A stretch of DNA of 64,000 nt from Aquitalea pelogenes. GTDB lineage: Bacteria; Pseudomonadota; Gammaproteobacteria; Burkholderiales; Chromobacteriaceae. Under the pieces are notes generated by a model that had not been told where the DNA came from, searched no databases, and was given only the letters and a program-made list of their open reading frames with translations. Numbering within the stretch: position 1 is the first letter of the stretch; each line of letters starts with the position of its first letter. This document shows positions 1-8,312 of this stretch, piece after piece. The stretch spans positions 1 to 64,000 of the forward strand of contig NZ_LNQV01000024.1 of the NCBI RefSeq assembly GCF_001515305.1, read 5' to 3'. The position numbers and the translations under genes are program-made.

Positions 1-2
1 AC

Positions 3-230
3 TCGGATACCAAGTTTGATGCAGGCTGCGGCTGGCCCAGTTTCTGGGCAGAAGCTGCCGGCGAGCGCATCAAGCGCCTGCGCGACACCTCGCACGGCAT
101 GATCCGGGTGGAAGTACGTTGCGCCAGCTGCGACGCCCACCTGGGCCATGTCTTCCCGGACGGACCGGAACCCACCGGTGAACGTTACTGCATCAACTCG
201 GTCTGCCTGAGCTTCAAGCCTGCCGATTGA
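3..230 (+). CDS. msrB: Peptide-methionine (R)-S-oxide reductase, C-terminal part (window edge)
   Basis: The last 75 residues of a type B methionine sulfoxide reductase, which reduces the R-sulfoxide of protein-bound methionine in oxidative-damage repair. The reading frame is open from the first bases, so the N-terminus and the first zinc CxxC pair lie outside the window. Visible family signatures are CGWPSF, the second zinc pair in [12 protein letters not shown], and RYCINS, which holds the catalytic cysteine. It ends at a TGA eight bases before the stop of the convergent diguanylate cyclase gene. Identification is firm; only the truncation is due to the window. Confidence 0.95.
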   Translation, partial: SDTKFDAGCGWPSFWAEAAGERIKRLRDTSHGMIRVEVRCASCDAHLGHVFPDGPEPTGERYCINSVCLSFKPAD

Positions 231-238
231 TAGCCAAG

Positions 239-1429
239 TCAGGCCAGGGCCGTGTTTGAAACAGCGCTCTGGCTGATTTGCACCCGGTTGCGGCCGGTGT
301 TTTTGGCTTGATAAAGCGCCTGGTCGGCCCGGCGGCATAGCTGATCGAAGCTCTCGCCACCCTGCCAGGCAGCCACACCGATACTGATGCTGTAGCGACA
401 CTCACCAAACCGGCTGCTCACCGGCCGCTGCTGGGCATGCAGACGCAGCCGCTCTGCCACCAGCCAGGCAGCTTCAATTGGGGTATCCGGCAGCAGGACG
501 GCAAACTCCTCCCCCCCCAGCCGTCCCAGTGCATCATGGCTGCGCAAGTGACCACGCACCATCTCGGCAAAAGCACACAGTACTTCGTCACCAGCAGCAT
601 GGCCAAAGGTGTCATTGATGCTCTTGAAGTGGTCCAGGTCGATCAGCAGCAACACCAGTGGCCGGCGGTTAGCCGCCGCTTGGAGGATCAATTGCTGACC
701 GGTGGCAAACAGATGCTTGCGTGACAGCGCACCGGTCATGAAATCACGATTGGCCGCATCTTCGGCTTGCGTTTGCAGCGACTCATGCAGCATCAGCACC
801 GCCGCCATGGACAGGGCCGGCATGATGGCGGCTCCCAGGCACAGCAGGATGATGTTCCAGCCACTGGCCAGCATGATGCTGGTAGGCACCGGATGCAGTT
901 GGTAAAAATAGATGGCACGCACGACCTGCGTCACCGCCAGCAGGCAGGACAGGCCAGTGAGCAAACGATAATGGACACTGCTGCGGTGACCGCGATAATG
1001 CGACACCATCAACCATGCCGTTGCCAGACACACCAGCGCGGCATAAATGGAAATGGCCATCACCCGCATGGGCAGGCTGTTATCGACATAGCGCCAGTAA
1101 GTCACGCCCAGCACTTGCAGAATCGCCCCGCCAAGCAACAGGCGCCAGCGCGGCGGCCGACCCAGGAAAGAGGCGCAGCCGGCATAGTACATGGCCAGGG
1201 ACAAGGCCTGAACGCCATTGGCCACTACAATGGAAATGCTGTCCGGCACCATGCCGCGCAAGCCAAGCAAAGGCAGATAGATGACAACCGCACAATTGGC
1301 CACCAGCCACTGCCAGACCCCGGGCAGGCCGCTACGCCGCAGCGAAGCAAACGCCATGCACAGCGCCATGCTCAGCAATTCGGTGGTCAGGAAGATCGGT
1401 GCCAGCACCAGTGTGGGGTCGATAGTCAT
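239..1429 (-). CDS. Membrane-anchored GGDEF diguanylate cyclase
   Basis: A 396-aa protein that should make cyclic di-GMP from two GTP at the inner membrane. The first about 220 residues form roughly six to seven hydrophobic segments without a recognisable extracellular domain, resembling MASE-type sensor regions. A GGDEF domain follows, with the active-site motif GGEEF at residues 305-309 and an inhibitory I-site RxxD (RSHD) exactly five residues before it, so the enzyme looks active and feedback-inhibited. The open frame extends upstream to a TTG at 1495, but the ATG at 1429 places the first membrane segment close to the N-terminus; its ribosome-binding site is weak, so the start is uncertain. 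It is convergent with msrB. Confidence 0.85.
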   Translation of the reverse strand: MTIDPTLVLAPIFLTTELLSMALCMAFASLRRSGLPGVWQWLVANCAVVIYLPLLGLRGMVPDSISIVVANGVQALSLAMYYAGCASFLGRPPRWRLLLGGAILQVLGVTYWRYVDNSLPMRVMAISIYAALVCLATAWLMVSHYRGHRSSVHYRLLTGLSCLLAVTQVVRAIYFYQLHPVPTSIMLASGWNIILLCLGAAIMPALSMAAVLMLHESLQTQAEDAANRDFMTGALSRKHLFATGQQLILQAAANRRPLVLLLIDLDHFKSINDTFGHAAGDEVLCAFAEMVRGHLRSHDALGRLGGEEFAVLLPDTPIEAAWLVAERLRLHAQQRPVSSRFGECRYSISIGVAAWQGGESFDQLCRRADQALYQAKNTGRNRVQISQSAVSNTALA

Positions 1430-1551
1430 CAAATGGATTAGTGTGCCAACATCTGCCGCCCTGGTGGCACGGGACGCCGCCGAAGCAGGATACAATCCAG
1501 CTTTATACCAAAAATGACAGCTGACAGCAGCATTTAAAACAAATATTCACA

Positions 1552-1563
1552 TTCAGACGGCAT
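1552..1563 (-). other. 12-base neisserial AT-DUS DNA uptake word
   Basis: On the minus strand the bases read ATGCCGTCTGAA, the complete extended DNA uptake sequence of Neisseria. It lies in the gap between the diguanylate cyclase and the small Cys-rich gene. Only this copy was noticed, so it may be chance or a trace of DNA from a Neisseria relative. Confidence 0.5.
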
Positions 1564-1606
1564 GCGGGCACAATCCGTACAACACATGCCACGTGCAGGC
1601 CATGCC

Positions 1607-1807
1607 ATGCCCCCGACAGCAGATTCAGCAAGCAAACGCGTCCATTGCCTGGATTGCCAGCACTACCATATCAGCCATGATGTCCGCTTTCCTTACGCCT
1701 GCCGCGCACTGAAGATCAAGAGCAAGCGCCAGCCCTGCCAGGATGTGCTGGAGGCTTCCGGCCAGCCCTGCCTGTACCGGCAACAGAAAACCGCCAGCAA
1801 GCCTTGA
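1607..1807 (+). CDS. Small conserved Cys-rich protein, unknown function
   Basis: A 66-aa protein with the pattern CLDCxHYxxSxDxxFPYxCRAL followed by SGQPC. This matches a family of small proteobacterial proteins, often mislabelled in databases as uracil-DNA glycosylase; four conserved cysteines suggest a metal site. The open frame begins at 1562, but homologues start only a few residues before the first cysteine, and the ATG at 1607 has an AGG-containing upstream sequence, so I prefer it. It is a single gene between the divergent diguanylate cyclase and folE. The function is not known, and the start codon is the main doubt. Confidence 0.6.
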   Translation: MPPTADSASKRVHCLDCQHYHISHDVRFPYACRALKIKSKRQPCQDVLEASGQPCLYRQQKTASKP

Positions 1808-2029
1808 AAGGTGACGGCTACGTCTCCATTTGACTATGCTGATTCCGGTTTTCCTTTTCCCTGCCCTTGCTGCGCATTACCATGCATGACCAAGGAAGAT
1901 CACCGGCAGCAAACCTGCGCCGTTTGCCACATACATCAGGGATTAACAGCGGCTGGTGCCGGGCCCATCCTACGACCACAGTCGGTACCGGGACCGTGCC
2001 AGCCATCTAAGATAAAGGCCAAAGCCACC

Positions 2030-2737
2030 ATGAGCAAAACGGATTCCAACGCCAACACCCCAGACAGCGTTTCTTCCCGCATACGCTATCGTTTGCAGAA
2101 TGCCGGCGTGCGCTTTCACGCCAACGACAATATTGCCGACTTCATCAAGGACGATGAGCTGGACCTGCTGCAACAGGAAGTGGCAGAGAAAATGCAGGGC
2201 GTGCTGGAAAGCCTGGTGATTGACACGGTAAACGACCACAACACGCAGGACACCGCCCGTCGCGTGGCCAAGATGTTCGTGCGTGAAGTGTTTCGCGGTC
2301 GCTATGTGGCCAGCCCGCCCAATACCGAATTCCCGAATATCGAACAGCTCAACGAGCTGATGATTGTCGGCCCCATCACCGTGCGCAGTGCCTGCTCGCA
2401 TCACCTGTGCCCCATCATGGGCCGGGTATGGGTGGGGGTGATGCCGAACGAACACTCCAATCTGATCGGCCTGTCCAAATACGCCCGCCTGATTGACTGG
2501 GTGATGACCCGCCCGCAAATCCAGGAAGAAGCAGTGATGCAGATTGCCGACCTGCTGATGGACAAGCTGCAACCGGATGGCCTGGCCATTGTCATGGAAG
2601 CGGATCACTTCTGCATGCACTGGCGTGGCGTGAAGGACAACAACTCCAAGATGACCAACAGCGTGATGCGCGGCTCCTTCCTGCGCGACGCCAATCTGCG
2701 CCGGGAATTCCTGTCGCTGATGCACAGAGGAAACTGA
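2030..2737 (+). CDS. folE: GTP cyclohydrolase I
   Basis: A 235-aa enzyme converting GTP to dihydroneopterin triphosphate, the first step of tetrahydrofolate synthesis. The zinc and active-site motif CSHHLCP is present, as are HSNLIGLSKYARLIDW and the later FCMHWRGVK segment with the third zinc ligand cysteine. Residues 1-15 are polar and variable. The open frame extends 73 codons upstream to 1811, but that part has no family character and the ATG at 2030 gives the usual FolE length. It is followed one base later by the BLUF gene, so the two are probably co-transcribed. Confidence 0.95.
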   Translation: MSKTDSNANTPDSVSSRIRYRLQNAGVRFHANDNIADFIKDDELDLLQQEVAEKMQGVLESLVIDTVNDHNTQDTARRVAKMFVREVFRGRYVASPPNTEFPNIEQLNELMIVGPITVRSACSHHLCPIMGRVWVGVMPNEHSNLIGLSKYARLIDWVMTRPQIQEEAVMQIADLLMDKLQPDGLAIVMEADHFCMHWRGVKDNNSKMTNSVMRGSFLRDANLRREFLSLMHRGN

Positions 2738-2738
2738 C

Positions 2739-3164
2739 ATGCTCGTTCGCCTGATTTATGCCAGCCGCAGTGCCACCCCCATCACCAGTGAACTGGTACG
2801 ACAGATTCTGGATGCTGCACACCAGCACAATACCGAACGCGGCATTACCGGTGTGCTGTGTTATGGGGACGGTGTGTTCGTACAGGCACTGGAAGGCGGG
2901 CGTGCCGAAGTGAACGCCCTGTACCAGCAGATTTGCCGCGACAACCGGCATCACGATGTCACGCTGCTGACCTACGAAGAAATCGACCAGCGCGAATTTG
3001 CCTGCTGGTCGATGGCTCAGGCACCGCTGGACAAGAAAAATGCCGCCTTGCTGCTGCGGCATTCATCCAGCCCGGTGCTGGACCCCTTCCGCCTCAGCGG
3101 CCAGACCACCAGCCGTTTGCTCAGCGAACTGGGCAACTCCGGCGGACTGCGCTCCAAAGGCTGA
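2739..3164 (+). CDS. BLUF-domain blue-light photoreceptor
   Basis: A 141-aa protein consisting almost only of a BLUF domain, which binds FAD and signals blue light. The key residues are all present and spaced exactly as in AppA (offset 14): Tyr7, Asn31, Gln49, Trp90 and Met92. No output domain is fused; the 45-residue C-terminal tail is helical and probably contacts a partner. It starts one base after the folE stop with a GAGGAAA ribosome-binding site. Short BLUF proteins usually act by protein-protein contact, for example with a c-di-GMP enzyme or a two-component system. The partner is not evident, though such genes lie on both sides. Confidence 0.92.
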   Translation: MLVRLIYASRSATPITSELVRQILDAAHQHNTERGITGVLCYGDGVFVQALEGGRAEVNALYQQICRDNRHHDVTLLTYEEIDQREFACWSMAQAPLDKKNAALLLRHSSSPVLDPFRLSGQTTSRLLSELGNSGGLRSKG

Positions 3165-3174
3165 TCCGCAACAG

Positions 3175-3198
3175 GTAGCGGACCTAGCAGTCCGCTAC
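3175..3198. terminator. Hairpin between convergent BLUF and histidine kinase genes
   Basis: A perfect 9-bp inverted repeat, GTAGCGGAC and GTCCGCTAC, with a 6-base loop. The loop contains the stop codon of the histidine kinase on the minus strand. There is no T-run on either side, so termination may be weak. Confidence 0.5.
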
Positions 3199-4527
3199 TG
3201 CCAGCGGCAGGGTGATGCTGACACACAGCCCGCCCTGCGGCAGATTACTGGCGCGAATCCTGCCCTGATGGGTGTGCACGATACGTTGCGCCATGGCCAG
3301 GCCCAGGCCGTAGCCTCCCGGCTGGCTGTTTTGCTCGCTGCGGAAAAAAGGCTCGAAGATGGTTTCCAGTTCGTGCTCCGGCACACCAGGGCCACAGTCA
3401 CTCACCTCGATGCTGACCTCGTTTTCTGTGCGTCTCACCGCCAGCGACACCGCACTACCCTTGCGCGTATGGTGAATGGCGTTGCGGATGACATTCTCCA
3501 GCGCACGGGACAGCAATTCCGGCTGCATCATCACCTCGGCCATATCACATTGCAGCAGTACGATGCTGCAATCGTTGGCCTGCGCCTCGAACTCGGCATC
3601 CGGAATCAATTCTTCCAGCACAAAGTCGAGCGGCAACCGTTCCGGCGGATGCTGCGCGCCCTCGGCATCCAGCCTGGCCAATGCCAGCACCTCTCCCACC
3701 AGGGTATCCATGCGGCCGGATTCGCGCTCGATGCGCCCCAGCCATGTTTCCAGCTGATCCGGCTGCTGGCGCGCCAGATCAATGGCAGCATTCAGCCTGG
3801 CCAGCGGCGAGCGCAATTCGTGCGAAACATCATGAAACAGGCGACGCTGACCGATGATCAGCTGCTTGAGCCGCTTGGCCAGACTGTCAAAATCACGGCC
3901 CAGATCGGCCAGCTCGTCACGCCGCCCCCCCATCTTGCCAGCCAGATTGACATCCATCTCGCCCTTGGCCACCGACTGGAACGCTTCACTCATCAGGTGA
4001 ATCGGCTTGGACAGATAACGCGCCAGAATGGCACCAAACAGCAAACTGGCCAGCAAGGCTGCGAAAATCGGTACCAATGGCACTGGACCAGGCTCTTCCG
4101 GTGGACGTCCCGGCATGCCAGGTGGCTGACCGGGACGTCCTTCAGGCGGCGGTCCCGGTGGCAACAGCACCAGCCGGTAGTGCGTGCCATCGGCCAGGCT
4201 GACTTCCCTTGCCGGACGGTGATTGAACAGTTCCGGCCCAGGCGCGGCGCGCCCCAACAATTCATGCCCCTGATCATCCAGAATGTACAGATAATCACGG
4301 CCACGCGATTTCATGCCCTCCAGCTGCTGGCGCAAGCCGGCAGGGCCTTCATGACGCAGCAAGGCCGCGGCCATGTCCAGCACCGTCCCGTCCATCGGGT
4401 GATGCTGTTCAATGGCCGCCGCCGTTTCGCTGCGGTGCTTGAACCAGAAAACCGCCCCCACGCCGACCACGGTGCAGATTTGCGCCAGCCATAGTATGAG
4501 GAACAACTTCCAGAACAAGCGTCCCAT
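3184..4527 (-). CDS. Sensor histidine kinase, CpxA/RstB-like
   Basis: A 447-aa inner-membrane kinase. Membrane segments lie at about residues 4-29 and 150-171, flanking a periplasmic domain of about 120 residues that ends in a Pro/Gly-rich stretch (122-150). HAMP, HisKA with the phospho-accepting His236 in HDVSHELRSP, and HATPase follow, with boxes NAIHHT, DCGPGVP and GYGLGLA. The open frame runs upstream to 4593, inside the regulator gene, but the ATG at 4527 is two bases after the regulator stop and gives a normal membrane start. It forms an operon with the response regulator. The Cpx-type assignment rests on the kinase core and on the TTTAC-N5-TTTAC repeats upstream. Confidence 0.9.
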   Translation of the reverse strand: MGRLFWKLFLILWLAQICTVVGVGAVFWFKHRSETAAAIEQHHPMDGTVLDMAAALLRHEGPAGLRQQLEGMKSRGRDYLYILDDQGHELLGRAAPGPELFNHRPAREVSLADGTHYRLVLLPPGPPPEGRPGQPPGMPGRPPEEPGPVPLVPIFAALLASLLFGAILARYLSKPIHLMSEAFQSVAKGEMDVNLAGKMGGRRDELADLGRDFDSLAKRLKQLIIGQRRLFHDVSHELRSPLARLNAAIDLARQQPDQLETWLGRIERESGRMDTLVGEVLALARLDAEGAQHPPERLPLDFVLEELIPDAEFEAQANDCSIVLLQCDMAEVMMQPELLSRALENVIRNAIHHTRKGSAVSLAVRRTENEVSIEVSDCGPGVPEHELETIFEPFFRSEQNSQPGGYGLGLAMAQRIVHTHQGRIRASNLPQGGLCVSITLPLAVADC

Positions 4528-4528
4528 C

Positions 4529-5215
4529 TCAGGCCTTGATGAACTGGTAACCGCGGCGGACCACGGTCTGGATGCAGATACGGCCCGGCGCAACCCGCGC
4601 CAGCTTCTGGCGAATGCTGCTCATGTGCACGTCGACACTGCGGTCGAAGCGTGCCAGCGGCCGTCCCAAGGCCTGCTTGGACAGGATATCCTTGCCGACC
4701 GGCTGGCCTGCATTGCGCACCAGCAGCTCCAGCAAGCTGTATTCGGTGCTAGTGAGTTCCAGCACGGTGTCACCCCATTGCGCCCGGCGCTCGCCCGGCC
4801 ACATGGTGAGGGGGCCTTCACGCAGCATGTCTATTTCGTGCGCAGGCTGTGCCTGATTGCCGATGCGGCGCAGGATGGCACGTATGCGGGCCAGCAGTTC
4901 GCGTGGCGTGCAGGGCTTGGGAACATAGTCATCCGCGCCCAATTCCAGACCCAGCACCCGGTCGGTATCGTCGCCACGGGCGGTGAGCATCAGGATGGGC
5001 AGCATGCTGTGCTCGCGCACCCGGCGCAGCACCTCCACGCCGCTGATGCCGGGCATCATCACGTCCAGCACCATCAGGTCAAACTGCCCTGACAGCGCCT
5101 GCACCACGGCACTGGTGCCATCGCTCACCTTGTGCACCTCACACGCCTCACGCTCCAGATAGCTACCCAGCATGTCGGCCAACTCAATATCGTCATCCAC
5201 CAGCAGTATTCGCAT
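4529..5215 (-). CDS. OmpR-family response regulator, CpxR-like
   Basis: A 228-aa regulator with a receiver domain (residues 1-115; acidic pocket Asp7/Asp8, phospho-acceptor Asp51 in VLDVMMPG, Lys100) and a C-terminal winged-helix DNA-binding domain (about 130-225) ending in RRGYQFI. It is the first gene of the two-gene operon with the kinase. The promoter region, 85 bases upstream of the start codon, holds three TTTAC pentamers on the plus strand (GTAAA on the coding strand), two of them exactly 5 bases apart as in the CpxR box of enterobacteria, so autoregulation is likely. Envelope stress is the probable signal by analogy; that part is inference. Confidence 0.92.
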   Translation of the reverse strand: MRILLVDDDIELADMLGSYLEREACEVHKVSDGTSAVVQALSGQFDLMVLDVMMPGISGVEVLRRVREHSMLPILMLTARGDDTDRVLGLELGADDYVPKPCTPRELLARIRAILRRIGNQAQPAHEIDMLREGPLTMWPGERRAQWGDTVLELTSTEYSLLELLVRNAGQPVGKDILSKQALGRPLARFDRSVDVHMSSIRQKLARVAPGRICIQTVVRRGYQFIKA

Positions 5216-5300
5216 TTTCCATCCTGATTATTCTGTCGCCCCCCTCTCCCGGAGGCTTTCGGCAGACATGATCCACATCACGACACGGCGCGGGTGAAGT

Positions 5301-5356
5301 TTTACCGCCATTTACACCGCTTGATGGCGCTTTACGCCGGGCTAACCGTTATTAAC
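5301..5356. promoter_or_regulatory. CpxR-like box array upstream of the two-component operon
   Basis: TTTAC at 5301, 5311 and 5331, then CTAAC at 5342 and TTAAC at 5352, about one helical turn apart. The first two form TTTAC-N5-TTTAC, which on the coding strand of the operon is the CpxR consensus GTAAA-N5-GTAAA. It is about 85 bp before the regulator start codon. Confidence 0.65.
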
Positions 5357-5634
5357 AGTACAAGCGCGCATCATGCATGACGGTAGCCGCTTGCTTGCCC
5401 TGCCCGGGTCCCTCTCTCATCTGCGGCGGCTACCACCCTTTGCAGCGGCAGAAATTGCCTGCCTGCCGGACAAAAACGCCGGCAAGTCACTGTAAGCCAT
5501 GGATTCAGGACACATCTGCAGCACGCTGCCCAGGCTGTGGCGGCAATTATTTCCGCCACCACTTCCAGGGAAACAACGCAATCAGGCGCAACCTTAGCAG
5601 AATGCCGACGCTTTTCCGCACGCCCCCACATTCG

Positions 5635-5677
5635 CTAACATTTCCTAACATTTATTTACGTCTTTACCGTTATTTAC
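5635..5677. promoter_or_regulatory. CpxR-like box array upstream of the Ser-rich gene
   Basis: CTAAC at 5635 and 5645, TTTAC at 5655, 5663 and 5673. The last two pentamers again form TTTAC-N5-TTTAC. The final box overlaps a possible -35 (TTTACT) placed 16 bases before a possible -10 (GATACC at 5695), an arrangement typical of activated promoters. It lies about 100 bp before the start at 5781. Confidence 0.6.
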
Positions 5678-5780
5678 TGGCCTGGAACTTGCCTGATACC
5701 CGGCATCGCGCCCGCCTGCAGCTATTGGGCATGACTGGCGACAGCGCACCGCTCACGCACTCGGATCAGGAGCCATCATC

Positions 5781-6491
5781 ATGAGCATCTCGGGCATCAG
5801 CAGCAGCACTTCCATTTACGGGCTCACCAGCAGCCAGTCCTCCGGCAGTACCTCCGGCACCGGCGAAACCCGTCACCATGGCAAACACCGTGGCAGCGGT
5901 AACGACGCCTTCATGCAAAGCGTGGAGCAGGCATTGAGCCAACTGGGCATCACCCTGCAAGCGCCGACCAGCAGCAGTGCCAGCAGCAGCAACACGAATG
6001 GCAACAGCAATAGCGCACTTGCCAGCCTGCAAGCCCCTCCGCCGCCACCGCCGGATGACGATGGGGACGACGACAGCGTCAGCAGCACGGGCAGCACGCA
6101 AAACCCCAGACAGGCCATGCACACTTTCATGCACGACCTGTTTGCCGCGTTGAAGTCCAGCAGCAATAGCGATAGCAGCAGTGACAGCAGCACGGCCAGC
6201 ACTTCCACTTATGGCAATGCGGAAAGCCAGTTGCAAAGCCTGATTCAGCAGCTATCCAGTGGCACGTCCAGCAATTCCGGCACCTTGAGCACCCTGCAGA
6301 ACGACTTCAACAATCTGCTCTCCAGCGTGCAGGGCAGCAGCAGTACCAGCGCCAGTGACTCCAGCACCTCCGGCGGCAGCACTTCGGCCAATCTGCAATC
6401 CTTCCTCAGTGCACTGCTGCAAAACCTGCAAAACAGCCAGACCAACCAGTATGCATCTTCTGTAGGCAGCCTGATCAGCACCCAGGGCTAA
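5781..6491 (+). CDS. Ser-rich low-complexity protein, probable regulon member of the adjacent two-component system
   Basis: A 236-aa protein dominated by Ser, Thr, Asn, Gln and Gly. It has no signal peptide or membrane segment. Two less simple segments stand out: a helical FMQSVEQALSQLGI region near residue 45, and RQAMHTFMHDLFAALK near residue 112, separated by a Pro-run and a run of Asp. A third helical Gln/Leu-rich part is near the C-terminus. A GGAG ribosome-binding site precedes the ATG. The divergent position and the matching repeat arrays suggest control by the neighbouring CpxAR-like pair. I do not recognise the family; the composition resembles secreted or surface proteins exported without a Sec signal. 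Confidence 0.75.
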   Translation: MSISGISSSTSIYGLTSSQSSGSTSGTGETRHHGKHRGSGNDAFMQSVEQALSQLGITLQAPTSSSASSSNTNGNSNSALASLQAPPPPPPDDDGDDDSVSSTGSTQNPRQAMHTFMHDLFAALKSSSNSDSSSDSSTASTSTYGNAESQLQSLIQQLSSGTSSNSGTLSTLQNDFNNLLSSVQGSSSTSASDSSTSGGSTSANLQSFLSALLQNLQNSQTNQYASSVGSLISTQG

Positions 6492-6497
6492 GCGGCC

Positions 6498-7406
6498 TTA
6501 CGGCAGCGCCGCAACATGGTGTTGCAGGCGCTGCTGCAGGAATTCGCGCAGGCGCACCACCAGCGGCGACAGCATCATCCGGTGCGGGCATACCAGATAG
6601 AGGGGGGCCCGCTCGGTCTGGTATTCCGGCAGCAAGGCCTGCAAGGTGCCTGCCCGCAGATCGTCCATCACATCCAGCCTGGACTTGTAGGCAATACCAA
6701 GCCCGGCCAGTGCCCAACGACGCACGATCTCCCCGTCGTCGCTCTTGAACCGTCCATCCACCGGCACACTGACCCACTCCCCCTGATGGCCAAAGCGCCA
6801 GCGCTCGTGCAAGGCATCACCCAGCACGAAACGCAGGCAGGCATGCGCGGACAGGTCTTCGGGTTTGAGCGGATGGCCATGACGGGCCAGGTAGTCCGGT
6901 GCAGCACACAGCACGCGACGGTTATCCGGCAGCAAGGGCAGCGCCACCAGGCTGGAATCTTCAGGTACGCCATAGCGCAAGGCCAGATCCACCGGCATGC
7001 GGTACAAATCGGCCAGCCGGTCACTGATATGCAGTTGCAAGCGTACGGCGGGGTGCTCGGCCAGAAACTCATCCAGCCACGGGCGTAGCCGTTGCCGGCC
7101 AATATCGGAAGGCATGGACAGGCTGAGCAGCCCTTGCAGCGCCTCCCTGCCGGCAGCCAATGCCTGGGCACCCGCCTGCAAGGCTTCCAGCGCCACCGTG
7201 GCATGTGCCAGATAACGCTCTCCGTCAGCAGTCAGCCGCAGGCTGCGGGTGGAGCGCACCAACAGACGACAGCCCAGCTCTTGCTCCAGACGCTTGAGTG
7301 CTGCACTGGCCACCGCCGGGCTGATATCCAGCGCGCGCGCAGCGGCAGACAGGCTGCCCAGCTGCGCGGTTTGCAGCAGAATCTGCACATCCTCCAGCCT
7401 GACCAT
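6498..7406 (-). CDS. LysR-family transcriptional regulator
   Basis: A 302-aa regulator with the N-terminal winged helix-turn-helix typical of LysR proteins (SLSAAARALDISPAVASAALKRLE, residues about 17-40), a linker helix and a periplasmic-binding-like effector domain (about 90-295). The open frame extends far upstream to 7805, into the next gene, but the ATG at 7406 starts exactly at the HTH domain and gives the family length. It lies 83 bases downstream of the binding-protein gene in the same direction. Its target and ligand cannot be told from the sequence. Confidence 0.9.
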   Translation of the reverse strand: MVRLEDVQILLQTAQLGSLSAAARALDISPAVASAALKRLEQELGCRLLVRSTRSLRLTADGERYLAHATVALEALQAGAQALAAGREALQGLLSLSMPSDIGRQRLRPWLDEFLAEHPAVRLQLHISDRLADLYRMPVDLALRYGVPEDSSLVALPLLPDNRRVLCAAPDYLARHGHPLKPEDLSAHACLRFVLGDALHERWRFGHQGEWVSVPVDGRFKSDDGEIVRRWALAGLGIAYKSRLDVMDDLRAGTLQALLPEYQTERAPLYLVCPHRMMLSPLVVRLREFLQQRLQHHVAALP

Positions 7407-7489
7407 GCATCCCCCGGAAAAATTCAGAATCAAACACCGCACGCAGCGGGCTGCCCGCCCGGCAACGGCCCGGACAGCCTGAAGCAGGT

Positions 7490-8296
7490 TCAGGGCAGAA
7501 AGGATTTCATATTGTATTTCTGCACCAGCTGCTGGTAAGCAGCACTCTGGCGGAAACGGCGCAGCGCATCCACATAAGCGTCTATCCGCCCGGTCGGCAT
7601 GGCCTTGCGGGAAAAACCAAGATAGAAATCCCCGATCAGCCAGTGCGGCTGACGCAGGGCCACCACCTGGGAGGACAAGCCAGGCATGGCCAATTCCAGC
7701 GACTGCAGTGAAGTACCATAAGCCACGGCAATGTCGATACGCCCGGCCAGCAGCTTGGAAAACACTTCTTCCTTGGAGCTGGCATTCATGTCGATCTTCC
7801 AGCACTTCTGCATGGCATCCTGCACGGTCTGCCCATAGAAATAATTGCTGGCCGCGGCCATGCGAAACCCGGCATAACGGCAGGGGTCATGGCTGTCGGG
7901 AAAGCGCTGCTGCTGGTTGCGACGGACAAACAGGCCGGCATATTGCCGGTGCTGGATGGCTGCCGGCAGGAACACCGCGTAGCGTTCACGCTCCGCCGTG
8001 CGGGCCAGATAACTCAGCGCATCCACCTGCCCCAGCTCCAAGCTGCGCAAGGCGCGTTGCCAGGGCATGGGCTTGTAAATCACATGCCAGCCCAGCCGTG
8101 TGGCCACCTGGTCGATTTCTTCCAGATGAAAGCCACCATGGGCCTTGCCATCCCCCTGCACATACTCAAAGGGATGGTTGTCAGACTCCTCGACGGCGAC
8201 GACAAAATCCTGGCCCAGGGCAACGCCGCTGGCGCACAAGCCAGTCAGCAGCAGCAACAGGCAAACGCAGGCCTGTACGGCCTTACTGTGCCTCAT
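7490..8296 (-). CDS. Periplasmic solute-binding protein, family 3 type
   Basis: A 268-aa protein with a Sec signal peptide (positively charged start, Leu-rich core, probable cleavage near residue 28 after ASGVALG). The mature part looks like the amino-acid type substrate-binding fold: FEYV...GGFHLEEIDQVATRLGW near the N-terminus and SLELGQVDALSYLART following. No ABC permease or ATPase gene is adjacent, so it may work as an orphan sensor or with a transporter elsewhere. It starts 16 bases after the tldD stop, which suggests cotranscription. Confidence 0.85.
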   Translation of the reverse strand: MRHSKAVQACVCLLLLLTGLCASGVALGQDFVVAVEESDNHPFEYVQGDGKAHGGFHLEEIDQVATRLGWHVIYKPMPWQRALRSLELGQVDALSYLARTAERERYAVFLPAAIQHRQYAGLFVRRNQQQRFPDSHDPCRYAGFRMAAASNYFYGQTVQDAMQKCWKIDMNASSKEEVFSKLLAGRIDIAVAYGTSLQSLELAMPGLSSQVVALRQPHWLIGDFYLGFSRKAMPTGRIDAYVDALRRFRQSAAYQQLVQKYNMKSFLP

Positions 8297-8312
8297 GACA
8301 GAAAAATTCCGC

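Larger units (their letters stand above)
5216..5780. other. Divergent regulatory region between response regulator and Ser-rich gene
   Basis: A 565-bp non-coding stretch. Apart from the two repeat arrays near its ends (5301-5356 and 5635-5677), I see no gene, hairpin or RNA in it. ORFs here have no homologous character. Confidence 0.6.

Noticed and set aside
1811-2029. N-terminal extension of folE
   Set aside because: The 73 codons show no similarity to FolE, and the ATG at 2030 gives the normal length.
5781-6491. Repeated AGCAGC tracts as a CRISPR or tandem repeat
   Set aside because: These are Ser codon runs inside a coding sequence; no constant spacing.
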